Source of the DNA: Oceanospirillales bacterium
GTDB lineage: Bacteria > Pseudomonadota > Gammaproteobacteria > Xanthomonadales > SZUA-36
Reading direction: 5' to 3'
Assembly (NCBI GenBank): GCA_003233115.1
Contig: QIKV01000034.1
Coordinates: forward strand, 1 to 32,534
Length of the DNA stretch: 32,534 nucleotides
In this document: positions 7,958-16,366 of the stretch, piece by piece
Layout of the letters: the number at the start of each line of letters is the position of its first letter
Position numbering within the stretch: position 1 is the first letter of the stretch
Notes under the pieces: model-generated
Database searches by the model: none
What the model was told of the DNA's origin: nothing
The model's input: only the letters and a program-made list of their open reading frames with translations
Made by a program: the position numbers and the translations under genes

Positions 7958-8506
7958 ATGAAATTTAAACTACTCACTATCGAAACCGCCCCTGAGGCAG
8001 TCAAGCCGGAACTGGAAGCTGCGCAAAAGGCCTATGGCAGCATTCCAAATCTGTATCGCGGCTTCGCCAATAACCCGGCAACTCTGAAGATATATCTGGG
8101 TTTTAATGAGGCGCTGAAGGAGCATGGCTGTCTCTCTCCTGTCGAGCAACAGGTGGTGTATCTTACCGTAAGCACGGAGAATGGTTGCATCTACTGCGTG
8201 GGCGCCCACTCAGTCCTCGCCGATATGGCAAGTATGCCGGAGCAGACACTTACGGAACTCAGGAATGAAACTGCGCTTTCTGACCAAAAACTCAACGCAT
8301 TGCGGAATTTCACCCTGTCTGTCATGGAACATCGTGGCTGGGTGCCGGAGCAAGACATCGCCGACTTCCAGACCGCTGGGTACGATCAGCGTCACCTGCT
8401 GGAGGTGTTGACTATTCTTGCCCAGAAAACACTCAGTAACTACTACAACCACATTGCTCAAACGCCATTAGATGCTATGTTTGAGAGTCGAGCATGGGAG
8501 AAGTGA
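7958..8506 (+). CDS. Carboxymuconolactone decarboxylase / AhpD-like family protein
   Basis: LSPVEQQVVYLTVSTENGCIYCVGAHSVLA: E...CxxC...H AhpD-like motif. Confidence 0.9.
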   Translation: MKFKLLTIETAPEAVKPELEAAQKAYGSIPNLYRGFANNPATLKIYLGFNEALKEHGCLSPVEQQVVYLTVSTENGCIYCVGAHSVLADMASMPEQTLTELRNETALSDQKLNALRNFTLSVMEHRGWVPEQDIADFQTAGYDQRHLLEVLTILAQKTLSNYYNHIAQTPLDAMFESRAWEK

Positions 8507-8753
8507 AGATGCCTCAGCCTTCACAATCCGGGAAGTGGTAGTGGAGCTGCCCTCCAACCGGGTTGTGTTTGGAAAGATTCAACCAGTTTCTGAGAGCACT
8601 ATTTACTACTCAGCAACCCAAAGCAACGGCGCCTATTCGTACTGAACCGATTTCGCTGGCGCTCCGAAACTTGTGGCTGGTTGTGACTATGTCACTAACA
8701 ATACACAGGAGAGAGATCATGTGTACAGGGCCACGTAGTACTCTTATATAGAC

Positions 8754-9107
8754 ATGGAGATAATTGCAAATTGGGCAGAAATAGAAAACCTTTTCAAAGA
8801 ATCGTCGAAAGTGAAGATTTTCATGTGGATGGGGGTGGTTTTGCTGGTCGTCGGAGCGTCGCAAATGGTCTTTGGGCAGACGCACAAGCGAGAATCCCGC
8901 CTCAGTAGCTCAGTCGCCATTGTAAGCGAAGGACCAGAGATCGAGCCCTGGTTGAAGCAGCCGGTGCCATCCCCCGTGATTGATCTGGGCAAGTACCAAC
9001 AAGGCCGGTGGTATTTGGAGAGGGAGGAGGCGATCTTCAGCACGAAAAAGGCCCCATTTGCTCACTCAGAGGAGTACGTCGGTGTCGCTGATGCCAGCAT
9101 CGACTAA
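8754..9107 (+). CDS. Hypothetical protein with one transmembrane helix
   Basis: 117 aa ORF; VKIFMWMGVVLLVVGASQMVFG hydrophobic helix; ends just before attC-like site. Confidence 0.45.
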   Translation: MEIIANWAEIENLFKESSKVKIFMWMGVVLLVVGASQMVFGQTHKRESRLSSSVAIVSEGPEIEPWLKQPVPSPVIDLGKYQQGRWYLEREEAIFSTKKAPFAHSEEYVGVADASID

Positions 9108-9118
9108 CTGGTGGTCAC

Positions 9119-9221
9119 TTTTAACAGGCTACTTTGCTTTGGAGAGAGGGCTATACTCTGTGCCCCGCCAGCAAGCTGGCTTCACCGGATGCAGTTGCTC
9201 CGCTTAACTCGGCGCTATATG
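9119..9221 (+). repeat. attC site 10
   Basis: TTTTAACAGG...CCGCCAGCAAGCTGGCTTCACCGGATGCAG...CCGCTTAACTCGGCGCTATAT; right arm canonical, left arm weaker. Confidence 0.7.
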
Positions 9222-9241
9222 TCCAAATGAAATTTTGAGAA

Positions 9242-9607
9242 ATGAATAATATTAAAAATCATATCAAAGAGTTGGAAGAACGTTTATTGCATACTGACAT
9301 AAGGAAAAACTCAACAATCCTCACAGAGCTTCTTAGTGATGATTTTGAAGAAATTGGAAGTGATGGAAAAATTTCAACTAGAGAAGAAGTAATTGAATGG
9401 CTAGTAAATAAAGAAAAAAATATTAAATGGTCGTTAAATAATTTTAGAATTAAAGAATTATCTCCTGAGCTGATTTTAGCAACTTATATAGCTATTAAAA
9501 AGAATCAATCTAATTCAAGTGGTTCAATTAGAAGTTCTATATGGAAAAAGTTTGCTGGTAATTGGAAAATGATATTTCATCAAGGTACAAAAATTATTTA
9601 TGAGTAA
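9242..9607 (+). CDS. DUF4440/NTF2-like (SnoaL-type) protein
   Basis: ELEERLLHTDIRKNSTILTELLSDDFEEIGSDGKISTREEVIEWL...SSIWKKFAGNWKMIFHQGT; visibly AT-rich relative to neighbours. Confidence 0.8.
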   Translation: MNNIKNHIKELEERLLHTDIRKNSTILTELLSDDFEEIGSDGKISTREEVIEWLVNKEKNIKWSLNNFRIKELSPELILATYIAIKKNQSNSSGSIRSSIWKKFAGNWKMIFHQGTKIIYE

Positions 9608-9610
9608 AAC

Positions 9611-9713
9611 ATATAACAAGACGCTCAAGAGGGATTTCGAGAATACGCACTTTTTTTGCAAAGAATGCAAAAAAATCGCCTGTTCTCGAAACCCCTTAGC
9701 TTGGCGTTAGGCT
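9611..9713 (+). repeat. attC site 11 with poly-T/poly-A apical hairpin
   Basis: ATATAACAAGACGCTCAAGAGGGATTTCGAGAA...TTCTCGAAACCCCTTAGCTTGGCGTTAGGC; apical TTTTTTTGCA (9651-9660)/TGCAAAAAAA (9666-9675). Confidence 0.85.
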
Positions 9714-9753
9714 GCACCACCATCTAAATACCGCAATTTTTTGGGAGTGAGCC

Positions 9754-10106
9754 ATGGAGCCGGAAAAGAGTAAGAAAAGTGTGGGGGCAGGATGGATACG
9801 TTGCGCATCGCCGATTGTGCTGCTACTTGGCCTCATTGGCTGCGCAACCGTCGGGCCGGGGTCGGCGCCCCCGGAGATTATCCGTTTGGACGGCACGACG
9901 ATCGACCCAGCCAGGCGTCATGGAACGAGATCTTCAGCCCGCAGGTACGTATTCGCTCCAGGACTCAGTTCGGCCCGGCTGACATCATTGTGGCGCTGGG
10001 CTCAATTAAAAACTATTCCGGAGAATTGGCACCTCAAATCCAAGTGTATACTCCTGACAAGGCTGATTGGGTAAAGCTACATGATGGTGAACCCGTACTC
10101 AGCTAA
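9754..10106 (+). pseudogene. Frameshifted small lipoprotein (or two overlapping ORFs)
   Basis: MEPEKSKKSVGAGWIRCASPIVLLLGLIGCATVGPGSAPPEIIRLDGTTIDPA then plausible continuation QASWNEIFSPQVRIRSRTQFGPADIIVALGSIKNYSGELAPQIQVYTPDKADWVKLHDGEPVLS in another frame. Confidence 0.5.
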
Positions 10107-10177
10107 GAAATATAACATGGAGTTTAAGCCAGTCACTTTCGCTTCTTCCGACCGCCATAGGCACAGAAGGAATAGCT

Positions 10178-10567
10178 ATGTATAAAGGGTCTTGCCTTTG
10201 CGGGGCTATAACATTTGATGTTGCAGGTAAACTCGGTTTTCCCGAAGCATGTCATTGTGCTCAGTGTCGAAAGTGGACGGGACACTTTCTTACCAGTACA
10301 GAGGTACCGATATCTGCATTAACAGTTCACGGGGATAACCATATTTCCTGGTGTTATTCTTCCCAAAAGGCAAGGCGAGGTTTTTGTTCTAAATGTGGCT
10401 CATCGTTATTCTTTGATCCACTTGATAAAGAAAAGCACAACTGGATTGGCATTTCAATGGGCGCGTTTGATACACCGACTGACACAAGGCTTGCGCTGCA
10501 TATATTTGTAGCAGAAAAAGGCGATTATTATGATATTTCAGATGGCCTGCCTCAAAATGAATACTGA
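10178..10567 (+). CDS. GFA-family (glutathione-dependent formaldehyde-activating/CENP-V-like) protein
   Basis: GSCLCGAITFDV...CHCAQCRKWTGH...RGFCSKCGSSLFF: conserved zinc-binding cysteine pattern. Confidence 0.92.
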   Translation: MYKGSCLCGAITFDVAGKLGFPEACHCAQCRKWTGHFLTSTEVPISALTVHGDNHISWCYSSQKARRGFCSKCGSSLFFDPLDKEKHNWIGISMGAFDTPTDTRLALHIFVAEKGDYYDISDGLPQNEY

Positions 10568-10573
10568 GGTATC

Positions 10574-10667
10574 ACCTAACAAAGCGTTCAACCAGATGCA
10601 GGAAAGCTCAGCGGCACGTTTGCGCGGAAACTTCCTTCCACGCGCCGCTTAATTTAGACGCTATGTG
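10574..10667 (+). repeat. attC site 12
   Basis: ACCTAACAAAGCGTTCAACCAGATGCAGG...CGCGCCGCTTAATTTAGACGCTATGT. Confidence 0.88.
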
Positions 10668-10724
10668 GCTTCCTAAGCAGCACTTTATTAACAGTCATTT
10701 TGTTATCAGATTCCGGGAGGAATC

Positions 10725-11144
10725 ATGCGGCGGATAGTTGGGCTCTCGATAGCCATACTCTTTCTCGGATATGGGCTGGTTCGAATCGGTGTAGGAGGGG
10801 CGTTAATGGCCCAATCACTAGGTATGATTGACTTCACGGAACTAGCTGATGCGATTTCCGAGGTTAGGTTGTTCATTGATGCGCGGGCAGATGAACAGAT
10901 ATTCCCGTTCAGCGTGCTGGCATACTTTGCCTATATAATGACCATGGGCACAGTGTTGGCAACCGGGGCAATCGGAGCCATCGCGTTAAGGCGGTGGGGG
11001 CATGCCCTGCTTGGTATCTACCTCGCAATGCACGCGGCCCTCTTCATCAATTTCCAAGAAATCAATCCTAAGCTAATAGGGCTTGTAGTGACGGCTGTCA
11101 TGCTAATATTACTAATTTACCTGAGGCCATCGAGGTCTCTATAG
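10725..11144 (+). CDS. Hypothetical multi-pass membrane protein
   Basis: 139 aa ORF with several hydrophobic helices, preceded by GGGAGGAATC RBS. Confidence 0.7.
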   Translation: MRRIVGLSIAILFLGYGLVRIGVGGALMAQSLGMIDFTELADAISEVRLFIDARADEQIFPFSVLAYFAYIMTMGTVLATGAIGAIALRRWGHALLGIYLAMHAALFINFQEINPKLIGLVVTAVMLILLIYLRPSRSL

Positions 11145-11156
11145 CAAGCGGTTTAC

Positions 11157-11234
11157 ACATAGACAAGGCATTCAAACAGACTGTTACCAGTTGGCTGTCG
11201 GTCGTGCCTCACTAATTTTAGCCAACTATTATGA
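11157..11234 (+). repeat. Decayed attC-like site at array edge
   Basis: AGACAAGGCATTCAAACAGACTG...GTGCCTCACTAATTTTAGCCAACTATTATG resembles the left arm and right TTAATTTAGCG arm, but both core boxes are mutated. Confidence 0.4.
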
Positions 11235-11284
11235 ACCGCTTAATGTGGCATACAATCTCGCACGCAAAAGACTGGAGACAAAAA

Positions 11285-12820
11285 ATGAAAACATTCCGTA
11301 CACAACATCTGCTGGCCATCGTACTTGTTGGCACACTGGCATTTACCACCAGGCCGGCGCTGGCACAAATGGAACGCTTTGATGAACTGGCCAACCTTCC
11401 ATTCAAGGAGAATCGGCCTACGAAGGAAACCGCGCAAGCACTCCGAAATGAATTGCTCTTTCAACGTGCGACTCAGACCTACCTCTGGGCGATGCCGCTA
11501 ATTAACACACTTGGCATGAAGGAGGGTTCTGAGAGAGTTTTCGGCGCCGGCTACAATGTGTTGCCGATTTGGAAGGAGCGCCTCGACGCCAAGACACTGG
11601 TCACGACGCCCAACTCCGATGTGATCTATGCGATGAGCTACGTGGATCTCGGCAAGGACGGCCCCTTGGTGTTCGAAGCGCCACCCATGCTGCAAGGCAT
11701 TCTGCTGGACGCCTGGCAACGCCCTATCCCAGTCGATGGCGGTAAGTTCTTTGGCGATGTCGGCCTGCCAGGACCGGATGCCGGGAAGGGGGGTAAGTTC
11801 CTTCTGTTGCCACCCGGTTACGAGGGGGCAGTACCGCAAGGCTATTACGTCTATCGGTCAGGCACCAACAACGTGTTTATCTTCCTTCGTGCGTTCTATC
11901 AGGATCCAAAGAATCTGGCGCCCACCATCGAGCTTATCGAGCGGTCGAAAATTTATCCGCTTGGCAAAGAGAAGAGCGCCAGGCCAATGGTATTTCCTGA
12001 CGCGTCCGGTGTCCCTGCCAATATGCTGCCAGTGACTGACGACAGCGTTTTTGATCAGCTCAAACGGCTGGTTGACAGCGAGGGCCCGCACCTTGCCAGT
12101 TCTGATGGGCTTGGCATGCTTGCGTCGATCGGGATCCTCAAAGGCCAGCCGTTCAATCCCGATGCGCCTACACGGGAGATTCTCGATCGGGCCGCGAAGA
12201 CCGCCTACAAGACGAGTCGCGTCATCGGCTTTCAGGAAGAACTCAATGGCGGCTCACTGCGAGTTTATCCCGACCGTCGCTGGATCAATCCGATTGACAA
12301 TATGACACCGCCAGACCCCCGCAACACGATGGACCTGTCTTGGAAGAACATCGCTGGGGGCTATCTCGCCCTCGATGCTCGCATCTGGTTCTTCACTGAT
12401 TACTATTCGCTCAGCCCCGGTATGCTGTCGAGAATACCGGGCAAGGGCGCGATGTATGTCATCGCCTTCACTGATGGCGAAGGCACACCCCTGTCAGGTA
12501 GCAGCAGCTATCGCCTCAATCTGCCGGCCAACATTCCAGCGGCTAATTTTTGGTCGTTGACGCTTTACGAGGCCGAAAACGCCTCAGGACTCGCCAATGG
12601 TCAACCCTTCCCCTCCCTCGGCTCGCGCGACAAGCCGGCACAAAATTCTAACGGCAGCACGGATCTCTACCTAGGCCCCAAAGCACCTGAAGGCAAACAA
12701 AGAAACTGGCTCGCGACCGTCCCCGGCAAAGGGTATTTTGCCATCATCAGGTTCTACGGCCCGACCGAGGCTGCCCTGAATAAGAGCTGGAAACCTGGTG
12801 ACCTTGAGAAGGTGAAGTGA
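11285..12820 (+). CDS. Secreted DUF1254/DUF1214 domain protein
   Basis: Signal peptide MKTFRTQHLLAIVLVGTLAFTTRPALAQ; VTTPNSDVIYAMSYVDLGKDGPLVFEAP...; FWSLTLYEAENASGL...LYLGPKAPEGKQRNWLATVPGKGYFAIIRFYGPTEAALNKSWKPGDLEKVK. Start chosen inside ORF 11231-12820. Confidence 0.9.
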   Translation: MKTFRTQHLLAIVLVGTLAFTTRPALAQMERFDELANLPFKENRPTKETAQALRNELLFQRATQTYLWAMPLINTLGMKEGSERVFGAGYNVLPIWKERLDAKTLVTTPNSDVIYAMSYVDLGKDGPLVFEAPPMLQGILLDAWQRPIPVDGGKFFGDVGLPGPDAGKGGKFLLLPPGYEGAVPQGYYVYRSGTNNVFIFLRAFYQDPKNLAPTIELIERSKIYPLGKEKSARPMVFPDASGVPANMLPVTDDSVFDQLKRLVDSEGPHLASSDGLGMLASIGILKGQPFNPDAPTREILDRAAKTAYKTSRVIGFQEELNGGSLRVYPDRRWINPIDNMTPPDPRNTMDLSWKNIAGGYLALDARIWFFTDYYSLSPGMLSRIPGKGAMYVIAFTDGEGTPLSGSSSYRLNLPANIPAANFWSLTLYEAENASGLANGQPFPSLGSRDKPAQNSNGSTDLYLGPKAPEGKQRNWLATVPGKGYFAIIRFYGPTEAALNKSWKPGDLEKVK

Positions 12821-13074
12821 GCATAGAAGGCCCAGCAAGCAAGTGCTTGCGCCAGGATTTTTAAAAATGAGTATTGAGCTTAAGTTTATTCGTTTTAGTG
12901 ACCGCAACAGGCTCACAGGAAGTTAGTGACAAATTATTCTGACAAATCGCTCTTCCTTACCGCTATTTCGCTGGCGCACGCAAACAGGCCAGCACATGGC
13001 ATGGTGATGGTGCTAAAATATGACGCGCTCTTGCCGAGGCACTATCTTGTGTAATATATGCATTGGCTCCGAAC

Positions 13075-13281
13075 ATGGAAGATACATCACTGCTTTTTTG
13101 GGGAATGATATTCGGGTCAATCGGGCTTGGGTTTTTTATTTATGGCAAAAAGCAAAAAGCAGTAGTTCCATTATTGACCGGAATTGCCCTATTCGTGGTG
13201 CCATATCTCATGCCAAACGTATATATGCTTGTTATTGTTGGTGTTATCTTAGTAGCACTACCATATTTTCTGAGAGTATGA
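13075..13281 (+). CDS. Small conserved membrane protein
   Basis: MEDTSLLFWGMIFGSIGLGFFIYGKKQKAVVPLLTGIALFVVPYLMPNVYMLVIVGVILVALPYFLRV; start inside ORF 13063-13281. Confidence 0.75.
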   Translation: MEDTSLLFWGMIFGSIGLGFFIYGKKQKAVVPLLTGIALFVVPYLMPNVYMLVIVGVILVALPYFLRV

Positions 13282-13442
13282 ACAGTGTCCAGACACATAT
13301 TTCCCGACCAAAGCAATTGGCTCAATTTCATCTGCATAGGCGCTGGCGATGCCGTACTGTGGCTCGTCGCCAATGGGTATTTGCCTGAACAAACTAATAC
13401 ATTATTCAACCGTTACGCGACCATTAATGAAGGAGAAAAATA

Positions 13443-13826
13443 GTGTACTACGTGGTAAAAACAGAGAAGTCTTTTGAACAGGCTTCTGCGGACCTTGAGT
13501 CCGAAGTGAAAAACTTAGGATTTGGTGTTCTCCATATCCATGACCTGGGACAAACACTTCGCAGCAAAGGTGTAGACTTTGGCGAAAATTGTAAAGTATT
13601 TGAAGTGTGCAACCCAAAGCAGGCTGCGAAGGTATTATCGGTAGATATGCGGCTCAATATGGCTTTACCCTGCCGTATTTCAGTTTTTACAGAGAAAGGC
13701 TCTACTAAGATCGGCCTGATCAAGCCCGCTCAAATGCTGGCCGGTCTGTCAGATGACCCGATGCTTGCCGAGGTTGCCAATGAAGTTGAAGAAAAAACCA
13801 TACAGATGATAAATAATGCTAAATAG
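13443..13826 (+). CDS. DUF302 domain protein (GTG start)
   Basis: YYVVKTEKSFEQASADLESEVKNLGFGVLHIHDLGQTLRSKG...CKVFEVCNPKQAAKVLSVDMRLNMALPCRISVF. Confidence 0.88.
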   Translation: MYYVVKTEKSFEQASADLESEVKNLGFGVLHIHDLGQTLRSKGVDFGENCKVFEVCNPKQAAKVLSVDMRLNMALPCRISVFTEKGSTKIGLIKPAQMLAGLSDDPMLAEVANEVEEKTIQMINNAK

Positions 13827-13916
13827 TTCAAGTACCGCGTGTTGCTCTGGAAATCTGCAACGACAACAAGAGGTCCAATTAGAAAGCTGCACAGATTGCC
13901 AGGTGAACTGTCGGGC

Positions 13917-14687
13917 TCAGCCACTGGGCAGGAACCGCCTTCCAGCGGAGGTGTGTACAGATTCCACCCGGCACTGATACAGCGTTTCCAGCGTGCTCTG
14001 GTTCAGTAACTCAACTGCCGGGCCCGACTGCCATTGTCCGTCTCCGAACAGCATCAGGATATGGCTGCAGTAGCGGGCCGCCAGATTTACGTCATGTAAT
14101 GCGGTCAGGGCTGCACGCTGTTTTTCATGTACCTGTTTTTCCAGCTGGTCCATAATTCGGGTTTGGTGCTTCATATCGAGGTGATTGGTGGGCTCATCCA
14201 GTAGCAGAATCGCAGGTTCCTGAACAACCAGGGAAGCAAACGCCAAACGTCTCGCCTCACCACCAGAAAGGCCTGTCACACTACGCGCTTCAAAACCTTC
14301 CAGATCAACTGCCTGGATCGCCTCCAGCGCTTTTTGCCTGTCGCTGGCACCTTCGCGTTCCCAGCGGCCCAGGTGTGGGTGACGGCCGGTCAGTGCAGTC
14401 TCCAGCACACTCGCATCAAATACATACACGGTGTGTTGTTGCAGCATACCCAGCAAACGCGCAATGACCCGACGGGGCAGCTTATCTATTGGCTGGTTTT
14501 CAAGCAGGACCATTCCGGCATCGGCCGGCGTCAACCCTGCCATGCATTTGAGTAACGTAGTCTTACCGATGCCATTGGGTCCCAATAAGCCCCAGAATTG
14601 ACCCGCTGAAAGTTCCAGATCAAGTTTGCTGCAAATTATTTTGCCAGCAATGCTGACGCTAAGGGACTGGCATACCAGGGTTGTCAT
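13917..14687 (-). CDS. FecCD/BtuCD-type ABC transporter ATP-binding protein
   Basis: Walker A GPNGIGKTTLL, signature LSGGEARRLAFA, Walker B ILLLDEPTNHLD; true start at 14687 (ORF N-terminal extension is antisense/permease overlap); ATGA overlap with permease. Confidence 0.92.
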   Translation of the reverse strand: MTTLVCQSLSVSIAGKIICSKLDLELSAGQFWGLLGPNGIGKTTLLKCMAGLTPADAGMVLLENQPIDKLPRRVIARLLGMLQQHTVYVFDASVLETALTGRHPHLGRWEREGASDRQKALEAIQAVDLEGFEARSVTGLSGGEARRLAFASLVVQEPAILLLDEPTNHLDMKHQTRIMDQLEKQVHEKQRAALTALHDVNLAARYCSHILMLFGDGQWQSGPAVELLNQSTLETLYQCRVESVHTSAGRRFLPSG

Positions 14688-15670
14688 ACGCCTTTCAACC
14701 TCGCCCGGTTTAACAACAGCAGAAATAGTGGGACACCGAGCAACGCTGTGATTACACCAACCGGCAGTTGTTGAGGGCTGAGCACTGTTCGTGCCAGTGT
14801 ATCGGACAGCACCAGAAACAAACCACCAAAAAGTGTTGCTGCGGGGATCAGGATGCGGTGGTCGGAGCCGACCAGCAGACGCATCAGGTGTGGAACGATC
14901 AGGCCAACGAAACCTATGCTGCCGGCAATGGAGACTGCAGTTGCTGTCAACAATGAGGCCAGCAGGTAGACCAGCCAAAGCAAGTGACGGGTCGGCTCGC
15001 CCAACAGCCTTGCAGTGGTTTCACCCATGGCCAGTACATTCAGGCTGCGCGCAAGACCCAGCGTGAGGACGAAGCTCCCGGCCAGTACTACCAATGACCA
15101 GGGGGGCAACGTAGCATAACTCAGGTCGCCCATCAGCCAGAACAACATGCTGCGCAGGCTGCCATCCGGACTCAGCGAGAGTATCAGGCTGATCATGGCC
15201 GCCCAGCCTGAAGCAGTTACTACACCCGTTAGCAACAACCGCGTACCGCTCCAGGGACCGGTACCGCGCGCTAGCCCGAAAACAATCAGGACAGAAATCA
15301 GGGCCCCGAGCAGGGCCAGCCATGGCAGGAAAATGGCAGCAGTACCGAATACCATGCCCAGTAGTGTGGCAAATGCAGCGCCCCCGGAAACGCCCAGCAC
15401 ATAGGGATCAGCCAGGGGGTTGCGCAGCAAGACCTGCATCAGGCCACCGGCCATGGCCAGCATTGCCCCAACGGCCCAGGCCGCCATGGCGCGCGGTATA
15501 CGCAGGCGCCAAACCAGTTCACCCTGCTGGCTGTCTGGATTCTGGATGGCGCTAAGCCACTCGCCCCATTCCATTGAAACCGATCCCGTTGCGCTGGCAA
15601 AGAGCACACTGCCGACTGATAGCAACAGCAGCAAAAGAAGTAACAATCGGCGCATTGAGGTTGGAATCAT
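14684..15670 (-). CDS. FecCD/BtuC-family iron-siderophore or cobalamin ABC permease
   Basis: WRLRIPRAMAAWAVGAMLAMAGGLMQVLLRNPLADPYVLGVSGGAAF...GSIGFVGLIVPHLMRLLVGSDHR...LPVGVITALLGVPLFLLLL. Confidence 0.94.
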   Translation of the reverse strand: MIPTSMRRLLLLLLLLLSVGSVLFASATGSVSMEWGEWLSAIQNPDSQQGELVWRLRIPRAMAAWAVGAMLAMAGGLMQVLLRNPLADPYVLGVSGGAAFATLLGMVFGTAAIFLPWLALLGALISVLIVFGLARGTGPWSGTRLLLTGVVTASGWAAMISLILSLSPDGSLRSMLFWLMGDLSYATLPPWSLVVLAGSFVLTLGLARSLNVLAMGETTARLLGEPTRHLLWLVYLLASLLTATAVSIAGSIGFVGLIVPHLMRLLVGSDHRILIPAATLFGGLFLVLSDTLARTVLSPQQLPVGVITALLGVPLFLLLLNRARLKGV

Positions 15671-15756
15671 TTTGCAGGATTGATTAACATGGCAAGCGTG
15701 AAATTATCGCACGTATGGCGCGTGTTCATGGAGCAGATTAAAAGTACAATACCAAA

Positions 15757-16239
15757 ATGATTGACCCGGATGGATTCAGACCTAATGTTGCCATGGTAAT
15801 TATGAATAATGACGGCCGGGTTTTCTGGGCGCAACGCAGCAATAATGACGGTTGGCAATTCCCCCAGGGTGGTATGAATTCCGACGAGACGCCGGAAGAG
15901 GCGATGTACCGTGAATTGCTGGAGGAAACCGGATTGCAGCGGGATCATGTCGAACTGCTTGGCGCTACACCCGGCTGGTTGCGCTACCAGCTACCCCGCC
16001 GGTACCAGCGTTCACGTTGCAAACCATTATGTATTGGGCAAAAACAGGTGTGGTTCCTGTTGCGGTTGCACGATGATGATGTGGAATTCGATTTCCATTT
16101 AACCGGGGAGCCGGAATTCCGGGATTTTCGCTGGGTGAATTTCTGGTATCCCCCAGATAATGTTGTGCGCTTCAAGCGCCGTGTCTATCGGCAGGCTTTG
16201 ACCTTGCTGGAACCAATGGTTGACACTACACCAGCGTAG
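15757..16239 (+). CDS. rppH: RNA pyrophosphohydrolase (NUDIX)
   Basis: [27 protein letters not shown]...[29 protein letters not shown] with Nudix box. Confidence 0.95.
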   Translation: MIDPDGFRPNVAMVIMNNDGRVFWAQRSNNDGWQFPQGGMNSDETPEEAMYRELLEETGLQRDHVELLGATPGWLRYQLPRRYQRSRCKPLCIGQKQVWFLLRLHDDDVEFDFHLTGEPEFRDFRWVNFWYPPDNVVRFKRRVYRQALTLLEPMVDTTPA

Positions 16240-16366
16240 TGCAAGTAATCACTTACAAAAACGGTCATGGGTGAAATATAATCTGATAGATTTCGTAACC
16301 AGCAGGGCTGGTTCCTCAAACAGACTTCGCGGCGACTAAAGTCGTCCCCCCCACAAGGAATTTATT

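Noticed and set aside
14688-14978. N-terminal extension of ORF 13917-14978
   Set aside because: Upstream part overlaps the permease gene; recognisable ABC ATPase sequence starts at MTTLVCQSLSVSI (14687).
15671-15756. Possible cobalamin riboswitch upstream of the BtuC-like permease
   Set aside because: Only 86 bp separate it from rppH and no B12-box-like sequence is visible.
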